DNA of 64,000 bases, taken from assembly GCA_963701265.1 (NCBI GenBank), contig OY969581.1, positions 496,001 through 560,000 on the forward strand, read 5' to 3'. The notes below the pieces were generated by a model. The model saw nothing but the letters and a program-made list of their open reading frames with translations. It ran no database searches and was not told the DNA's origin. This DNA is from VRUE01 sp963701265 (GTDB taxonomy: Bacteria; Actinomycetota; Thermoleophilia; Solirubrobacterales; 70-9). Every line of letters starts with the position of its first letter. Positions within the stretch are counted from its first letter, which is position 1. Positions 59,663 through 64,000 of the stretch are shown one piece after another. Both the position numbers and the translations under genes were made by a program.

Positions 59663-60331
59663 ATGGCTGTGGCTGACAAACCGAACGCGCTGGAGCGCGT
59701 CGCGAGTGACCCCGTGTCGCGGCGCAAGCTGCTCGCCGTCACCGGCGGATCGACCGCCTTGGCGGCCTTTCTCGCCGCCTGTGGCAGCGACGACGGCGAT
59801 ACGACGACGATGGCCACCAACGGCGGCGCCGGCAAGACCGGCACCGAGCAGTTCGGCAAGGGCGACGTTGGCATCCTCAACTACGCGCTCACGCTCGAGT
59901 ACCTGGAGACCGCCTTCTACGCCGACGTGGTCAAGAGCGGGCTGTTCAAGGGCTCGGACCTGGAGACGATCCGCAAGTTTGGCAGCGAGGAGGCCGAACA
60001 CGTCACCGCCCTGACCGGCTTCGTCAAACAGATGGGCGGCAAACCGGCCCCCAAGCCGAAGACCGAATTCCCGCTGAAGAGCGCCAAGTCGGTGCTGGAA
60101 CTGGCGGCGACGGTGGAGAACCTCGGCGCCGCCGCCTACCTCGGCCAGGCGGCCAACATCAAGGGCGCCTCGGTGCTCTCGGCGGCGCTCTCGATCCACA
60201 GCGTCGAGGGACGCCACGCGGCCGCGCTCAACACCCTGCTGGGCAAGCCGATCACCCCCGACGGGGCGTTCGCCAAACCCGCCGGCGCCGACGAAGTCCT
60301 CAAGTCGGTCGAACCCTTCATCGTCGGCTGA
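59663..60331 (+). CDS. Tat-exported ferritin-like lipoprotein (paralogue 1)
   Basis: 222 residues with TTAGGAGGAAGC before the ATG. A twin-arginine-type leader (SRRKLLAVTGGSTALAAFLAAC) ends with a lipobox AAC. The mature part is a four-helix ferritin-like domain: GDVGILNYALTLEYLETAFY, SEEAEHVTALTGFVKQMG and SIHSVEGRHAAALNTLL give the spaced Glu/His ligands. It probably sits on the outer membrane face. A paralogue follows and the two share the GDVGILN opening motif. Confidence 0.83.
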   Translation: MAVADKPNALERVASDPVSRRKLLAVTGGSTALAAFLAACGSDDGDTTTMATNGGAGKTGTEQFGKGDVGILNYALTLEYLETAFYADVVKSGLFKGSDLETIRKFGSEEAEHVTALTGFVKQMGGKPAPKPKTEFPLKSAKSVLELAATVENLGAAAYLGQAANIKGASVLSAALSIHSVEGRHAAALNTLLGKPITPDGAFAKPAGADEVLKSVEPFIVG

Positions 60332-60359
60332 GCCGGCGCAAGCGCGAAAGGAGAATCAG

Positions 60360-60998
60360 ATGAGCGACCAGATCCTGGCCCAGCCCGAGCTCGCCGGTGT
60401 GAACATCGACAGCGACAGCGAAGACATCTCCCGCAGCGAGGTGATCCTCAAGGGAGCGCTGGCCGCCGGTGCCGTCTACGGCGCCCTGGCGGTCGGCCCC
60501 TTCGTCGGCCGCGCGCTGGCAATGAGCGAAAGCGGCGACGTCGGCATCCTCAACTTTGCCCTCACGCTCGAGTACCTCGAGGCTGCCTTCTACAAGGAAG
60601 CGAAGACCCGGGCCAAAGCGAGCGGCGAGCTCAAGAGCCTGATCGACCTGGTCGGGCGCGACGAGGAAGAACACGTCGGGGCGCTGACCGAAACGATCAA
60701 GAAGCTCGGCGGCAAGCCGGTGGCGGAACCGAAGTTCGACTTCCCCTACAACGACACCGCCGGCTTCCTCACATTGGCCCAGACCTTCGAGGACACCGGG
60801 GTCAGCGCCTACAACGGCGCAGCGCCGCAGATCAAGGCCGCCGAAGTGCTGGAAGCGGCCGGCTCGATCGTTCAGGTCGAGGCGCGTCACGCAGCCGCGA
60901 TCCGGCTGCAGAACGGCGACGAACCCTCGCCGGTGGCGTTTGACCCGGCTCTGCCCAAGGCTAAGGTGCTGAAGGCGGTCGAACCCTTCATCCAGTAG
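60360..60998 (+). CDS. Ferritin-like domain protein (paralogue 2)
   Basis: 212 residues with AAAGGAGAATCAG before the ATG. The N-terminus has a hydrophobic stretch (LKGALAAGAVYGALAVGPFVG) without twin arginine or lipobox. Then GDVGILNFALTLEYLEAAFYKEA, DEEEHVGALTETIKKLG and QVEARHAAAIRLQNG, the same domain as its neighbour. The two may form a hetero-oligomer. It is followed by a sigma/anti-sigma pair on the same strand. Confidence 0.83.
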   Translation: MSDQILAQPELAGVNIDSDSEDISRSEVILKGALAAGAVYGALAVGPFVGRALAMSESGDVGILNFALTLEYLEAAFYKEAKTRAKASGELKSLIDLVGRDEEEHVGALTETIKKLGGKPVAEPKFDFPYNDTAGFLTLAQTFEDTGVSAYNGAAPQIKAAEVLEAAGSIVQVEARHAAAIRLQNGDEPSPVAFDPALPKAKVLKAVEPFIQ

Positions 60999-61032
60999 CC
61001 GAGTCGCCGGGACGACCACAGGAGCGATCGAG

Positions 61033-61608
61033 ATGGGCACGAGCAAAGCCGAGCGCCTCGCCGACGAGGAGCTGATGCCCCTGATCGGGGAGAAGGACCC
61101 CAACGCCTTCGAGGTCTTCTACGACCGCCACGGCGGCGTCGCCTACTCGCTCGCCTACAGGATCGTGGGCGAGCGAGGGGCGGCCGAGGACGTGACCCAG
61201 GAGGCCTTCATCTCGATCTGGCGCAGCGGTGCCCGCTACGACGCGGCGCGCGGCAGCGTGCGCACCTGGATGCTCGGCATCGTCCGCAACCGGGCGATCG
61301 ACTTCCTGCGCAGCAAGGCGGGGCGGGCGCCGAAGCTCGACTTCAACGACGACTCGATCCTCGAGCACCGCCCGGCCGCCGAGCAGACCGAGTCCGAAGC
61401 GCTGCAGCGGGAGACCGCGCAGGAGGTGCGCGGGGCGCTCGACGAGCTGCCCGGCGAGCAGGCGAAGGTGATCCAGCTGGCCTACTTCGGCGGCTTCAGC
61501 CACTCGGAGATCGCCGGCATGTTGGGTGTGCCACTCGGCACCGTGAAGGGGAGAATGCGACTTGGATTGGAGAAGATCCGCGGTGAGCTGGCGGAGGGAC
61601 TGACATGA
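61033..61608 (+). CDS. ECF RNA polymerase sigma factor (SigK-like)
   Basis: 191 residues. Region 2: AFEVFYDRHGGVAYSLAYRI, AEDVTQEAFISIW; region 4: ALDELPGEQAKVIQLAYFGG and HSEIAGMLGVPLGTVKGRMR. Its TGA overlaps the ATG of an anti-sigma gene by 4 nt, so the pair is co-translated. The pair follows two ferritin-like proteins by 34 nt and may control them, as SigK-type factors respond to envelope redox state. Confidence 0.92.
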   Translation: MGTSKAERLADEELMPLIGEKDPNAFEVFYDRHGGVAYSLAYRIVGERGAAEDVTQEAFISIWRSGARYDAARGSVRTWMLGIVRNRAIDFLRSKAGRAPKLDFNDDSILEHRPAAEQTESEALQRETAQEVRGALDELPGEQAKVIQLAYFGGFSHSEIAGMLGVPLGTVKGRMRLGLEKIRGELAEGLT

Positions 61609-62294
61609 GCGAGAACGGACACGACCGCCACCGCGACGATCTCGCCGCCTACTTGCTGGGCGCGCTGGAGCCGGGTGAGGCGGCGGAGCTGGAACGCCAC
61701 CTGGCCGGTTGCGAGGAGTGCCGCACCGAGCTCGAGTGGCTGCGGCCGGCGGTGCAGCTGCTGCCCGAGTCGGTCGAGCGGGTTGAGCCACCGCGCGAGC
61801 TGCGCGGGCGGCTGATGGAGCAGGTCCGCGCCGAGGCCGGCACCGCAGCGGCACCGCAACGCTCCCGGGGCCGGGGGATTCGCGGCTGGAGCCTGCGCCC
61901 GCTGGCGGGCCTGGCAGCTCTGGTCCTGATCGTCGCCGCGGTCGCTGCCTACGCGATCGGCAACGGCGGCTCAGACGGCGGGAACGCGACCACCGTGGTC
62001 ACCGGCCACTCGCCGGAAGTGACCGCGGAGATGGTCCGCGACGGGGATTCCGGCACCCTGCACCTGGCCAACCTCCACCAGCTGCCGCCCGACAAGGTCC
62101 TGCAGGCCTGGGTCGAACGCGACGGGAGCGTCGAATCGGCCAGGACCCTCTTCGTCCCCAACCAGGACGGCACCGCCTCGGCGACGATCGACGAGATGGA
62201 CGGGGTCAGCGTCGTGATGGTCACGGCCGAGCCGCGCGGCGGCAGCGTGCAGCCGACCAGCGATCCGATCGTCAGCGTCTCAATGCCGCAGTAA
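61605..62294 (+). CDS. Anti-sigma factor (RskA-like, zinc-finger type)
   Basis: 229 residues. N-terminal anti-sigma domain with the zinc motif HLAGCEEC (His32, Cys36, Cys39), a helix crossing the membrane (LAGLAALVLIVAAVAAYAI, about 99-117), and an outer domain of about 110 residues ending EPRGGSVQPTSDPIVSVS, the C-terminal RskA pattern. It holds the sigma factor inactive at the membrane until proteolysis or reduction. Confidence 0.9.
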   Translation: MSENGHDRHRDDLAAYLLGALEPGEAAELERHLAGCEECRTELEWLRPAVQLLPESVERVEPPRELRGRLMEQVRAEAGTAAAPQRSRGRGIRGWSLRPLAGLAALVLIVAAVAAYAIGNGGSDGGNATTVVTGHSPEVTAEMVRDGDSGTLHLANLHQLPPDKVLQAWVERDGSVESARTLFVPNQDGTASATIDEMDGVSVVMVTAEPRGGSVQPTSDPIVSVSMPQ

Positions 62295-62302
62295 GGCTCG
62301 GC

Positions 62303-63019
62303 TCAGCGACCGTAGCGGTCGTTCGAGAGGACCAGCTGCTCGGGGATCGTCGCCCGCGGCGGCGGTGCCGGATCGGCGCGCACCGAGACCGTCTCGGCGA
62401 CGCTGCGCGAGACCTGGTGTGTGCCCTCTGCGGAGGCGATCGTTACGCCCTCTTCGCCGGAGCTCTGCACCGTGCCCTCGAGACCCGGCTCTAGACCCGC
62501 GTCCTTGAGGTAGTGGAGCAGCTCCTCGGCCTCGTTCTCGAAGCGCAGCACGTGCACCTTGGCGCCGGGCTCGACGTCGGAGAGCAGCGAGCCCTGCTCG
62601 CGGGCTCCCTCGATGATCGGGTGGCCGTGGGGACAGGTGGTGGCGTCGCCGATCGCGGCGCGCATGCGCTCCTCCAGCACAGGGGACATCGCGTGCTCGA
62701 TCCGCTCCGCCTCCTCGTGCACCTCGTCCCAGGGAATGCCGAGGACGTCGGTGAGGAAGCGCTCGATCATGCGGTGGCGGCGGACGATGTGGCTGGCGTG
62801 CTCGCGGCCGGAGGCGGTGAAGTCGAGCGACTTGTCGGGCTTGCGCTCGACGTAGCCGTCGTCGGTGAGGCGGCCGATCATCTCGTGCACGGTCGGCGGC
62901 GAGAGCTGCATCGCGCGGGCGATGTTGGCCCCGGTCATCGGCAGCCCGGCCTCCTCGAGCCAGAACATGATCTCCAGGTACTCCTGCTCTGCGACCGTTG
63001 CGGTCTCCGTGATCTCCAT
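62303..63019 (-). CDS. DtxR/MntR-family metal-dependent regulator
   Basis: 238 residues. Winged helix with TGANIARAMQLSPPTVHEM; dimerisation/metal domain RRHRMIERFLTD and VHEEAERIEHAMS; CPHGHPI; then an SH3-like C-terminal domain (about 150-225). Site 1 residues His82, Glu86 and His101 are present. Site 2 has Glu13, Glu105, Glu108 and His109; the DtxR/IdeR Cys102 position is Glu, as in MntR. The protein is therefore longer than MntR but may prefer manganese. It converges on the anti-sigma gene. Confidence 0.9.
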   Translation of the reverse strand: MEITETATVAEQEYLEIMFWLEEAGLPMTGANIARAMQLSPPTVHEMIGRLTDDGYVERKPDKSLDFTASGREHASHIVRRHRMIERFLTDVLGIPWDEVHEEAERIEHAMSPVLEERMRAAIGDATTCPHGHPIIEGAREQGSLLSDVEPGAKVHVLRFENEAEELLHYLKDAGLEPGLEGTVQSSGEEGVTIASAEGTHQVSRSVAETVSVRADPAPPPRATIPEQLVLSNDRYGR

Positions 63020-63029
63020 GGGATCGATA

Positions 63030-63845
63030 CTAACGACGCTCCATCAGCGTCGAAACGACCGCCTCGTAGAAGCCGTCGCCCATCGCTCCCTCGGTGACGG
63101 TGACGTTGTCCCAGGCGCCCAGCGAGGCGCGCAGGCCGGGGTCGCGCTCGGGCCCGTTGGCGACGACGAAGAAGCGCCCCACGGCGGCGGCGACCTCGAG
63201 GTCCTCGACCGAGTCGCCGACCGCGATGCAGTCGGCCGGGTCGTAGCCGCGGACGCGGGCGTGGGCCGCTACGGCGCCGGCCTTGCTGACCAGCTTGGGG
63301 ACCAGGTGGTAGGCGTGGGTGGGGCCGTCGACGGCCGGCATCTCGCGGCCGATCGCGCCGTTGTCGAGCAGGCGCAGGTCGTCGTGGCCGTCGGCCTCGA
63401 GCAGCCGGTTGGCCTCCTCGACGTCGACCTTGCCGCGGAAGAGGTGGGAGAGGACGCGGCCGTGGTGCCAGGGGGCGTGGTACTCCAGGCGCCCGTCGAA
63501 GTGCTCGAAAAGCCTCTTCGGGATGCCGCGCTGCTCGATCTTCTCGTAGACGGTGCCGTCCTCGTCGGGGACCAGATCGCCGGTCAGCAGGGTCGTCTCG
63601 CCCTCGATCGCGAAGGCGCAGCCGGCCTCGTAGATGTACGAGGTCTGGCCCATCAGGCGGGCGGCCTCGTGCACCTGCGGCTCGCGGCGGCCGGACATGA
63701 TCACGACCTCGACCCCGGCCCGGTGGCAGGCCTCGAGGCCACGCGACTGGGCCAGCGAGAAGCCGCCCTCTGCGTCGCGGAAGAGCGAGCTGCCCTTGCC
63801 GAGCAAGGTGCCGTCGAGGTCGGTGTAGACGCAGCTCAGTGCCAT
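63030..63845 (-). CDS. HAD-IIB hydrolase (sugar-phosphate or MPGP-like)
   Basis: 271 residues. Motif I YTDLDGTLL, motif II VIMSGRREPQV, then a large cap, and motifs III/IV KLVSKAGAVAAHAR and AVGDSVEDLEVA. The order and cap size fit Cof-type phosphatases, including mannosyl-3-phosphoglycerate phosphatase. The substrate is uncertain. Ten nt from the DtxR-family gene, so likely one transcript. Confidence 0.85.
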   Translation of the reverse strand: MALSCVYTDLDGTLLGKGSSLFRDAEGGFSLAQSRGLEACHRAGVEVVIMSGRREPQVHEAARLMGQTSYIYEAGCAFAIEGETTLLTGDLVPDEDGTVYEKIEQRGIPKRLFEHFDGRLEYHAPWHHGRVLSHLFRGKVDVEEANRLLEADGHDDLRLLDNGAIGREMPAVDGPTHAYHLVPKLVSKAGAVAAHARVRGYDPADCIAVGDSVEDLEVAAAVGRFFVVANGPERDPGLRASLGAWDNVTVTEGAMGDGFYEAVVSTLMERR

Positions 63846-63868
63846 GGTGCGGTCGCTACGGTAGCCGG

Positions 63869-64000
63869 ATGAGCTGGCGCCTCGCCGACCGCAGCCTCGA
63901 CCTGGCCCAGCCGCTCGCTGCCGGGATCGTCAACGTGACCGCCGACTCGATGTTCGAGGGGGCGCGCAGCGGCACGCCCGAGCAGGCGATCGCCGACGGG
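63869..64000 (+). CDS. folP: Dihydropteroate synthase, N-terminal 44 residues (cut by window edge)
   Basis: ATG 63869 opens a frame to the window end. LAAGIVNVTADSMFEGAR matches the first dihydropteroate synthase signature (GIxNxTxDSF); a Phe is replaced by Met and the usual Pro by Ala. The enzyme joins p-aminobenzoate to the pterin in folate synthesis. Divergent from the HAD gene. Confidence 0.78.
   Translation, partial: MSWRLADRSLDLAQPLAAGIVNVTADSMFEGARSGTPEQAIADG

Noticed and set aside
1..64000. CRISPR arrays, insertion sequences, rRNA genes
   Set aside because: I saw no regularly spaced direct repeats, no transposase reading frame with terminal inverted repeats, and no rRNA sequence.

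Overview
This is a gene-dense, GC-rich chromosomal window with short intergenic gaps, frequent 4-nt ATGA/GTGA overlaps, GTG starts and strongly G/C-biased third positions. The gene content (HtaA-type haem proteins, plant-type APS reductase, a SigK/RskA-like pair, many TetR and PucR regulators, a biotin carboxylase fused to its carrier) suggests a high-GC actinobacterium. Thermoleophilia/Solirubrobacterales is my best guess, but no marker gene here proves it.

Layout. (1) 0-6.6 kb: a cut gene end, an MBL hydrolase, then a minus-strand lipid operon (FAD oxidoreductase, DUF1365, CFA-type methyltransferase, alpha/beta hydrolase), a secreted HEXXH protease and tRNA-Asp. (2) 6.7-10.2 kb: a compositionally distinct, lower-GC island with Vsr nuclease, cytosine-5 methyltransferase and a GHKL ATPase carrying a C-terminal PD-(D/E)xK/Shedu-like domain, read as a three-gene defence or modification system. 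(3) 10.7-16.5 kb: small proteins, an OafA-type acyltransferase with SGNH domain plus a separate SGNH hydrolase, and a sigma factor with no normal start codon at its expected N-terminus. (4) 16.5-20.6 kb: three tandem TetR genes facing two paralogous S51-type Ser hydrolases. (5) 20.6-32.7 kb: ferritin, an enolase-superfamily enzyme and an amine/omega-amino-acid catabolic block (flavin oxidase, permease, class III transaminase, PucR regulator, alanine dehydrogenase, semialdehyde dehydrogenase). (6) 32.7-36.1 kb: an RTX-like secreted protein, a fused double-TetR regulator and an intergenic region folding into a promoter-preceded, five-helix RNA candidate with C-rich 7-nt loops. (7) 36.1-41.2 kb: dodecin, rhodanese and an assimilatory sulfate operon (sulfite reductase, APS reductase, ATP sulfurylase, APS kinase) ending in a clear hairpin terminator. 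(8) 41.3-50.2 kb: an iron-responsive haem region: two HtaA proteins, a PKD protein, an ExbB-like channel and a DUF2149 protein in one operon, beside hmuTUV, an IsdG/MhuD-like haem oxygenase and a DUF2470 protein, with DtxR/IdeR-type boxes at each promoter. (9) 51-64 kb: acyl-CoA carboxylase alpha chain, sulfatase, HAD enzymes, sucCD, a DUF2804 protein, an aminotransferase, two ferritin-like proteins next to a sigma/anti-sigma pair, a DtxR-family regulator with an MntR-like metal site, and the start of dihydropteroate synthase.

How the genes work together. Iron is a recurring theme (haem capture, import, degradation, ferritin, DtxR). In the amine block the transaminase would make alanine, alanine dehydrogenase would recycle it to pyruvate, and the aldehyde dehydrogenase would oxidise the semialdehyde. 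The best candidates for undescribed biology are the structured RNA at 35.9 kb, the ExbB-like motor joined to HtaA haem proteins, the Vsr/methyltransferase/GHKL-nuclease island, and two kinds of palindromic repeat, one of them inside a coding region.
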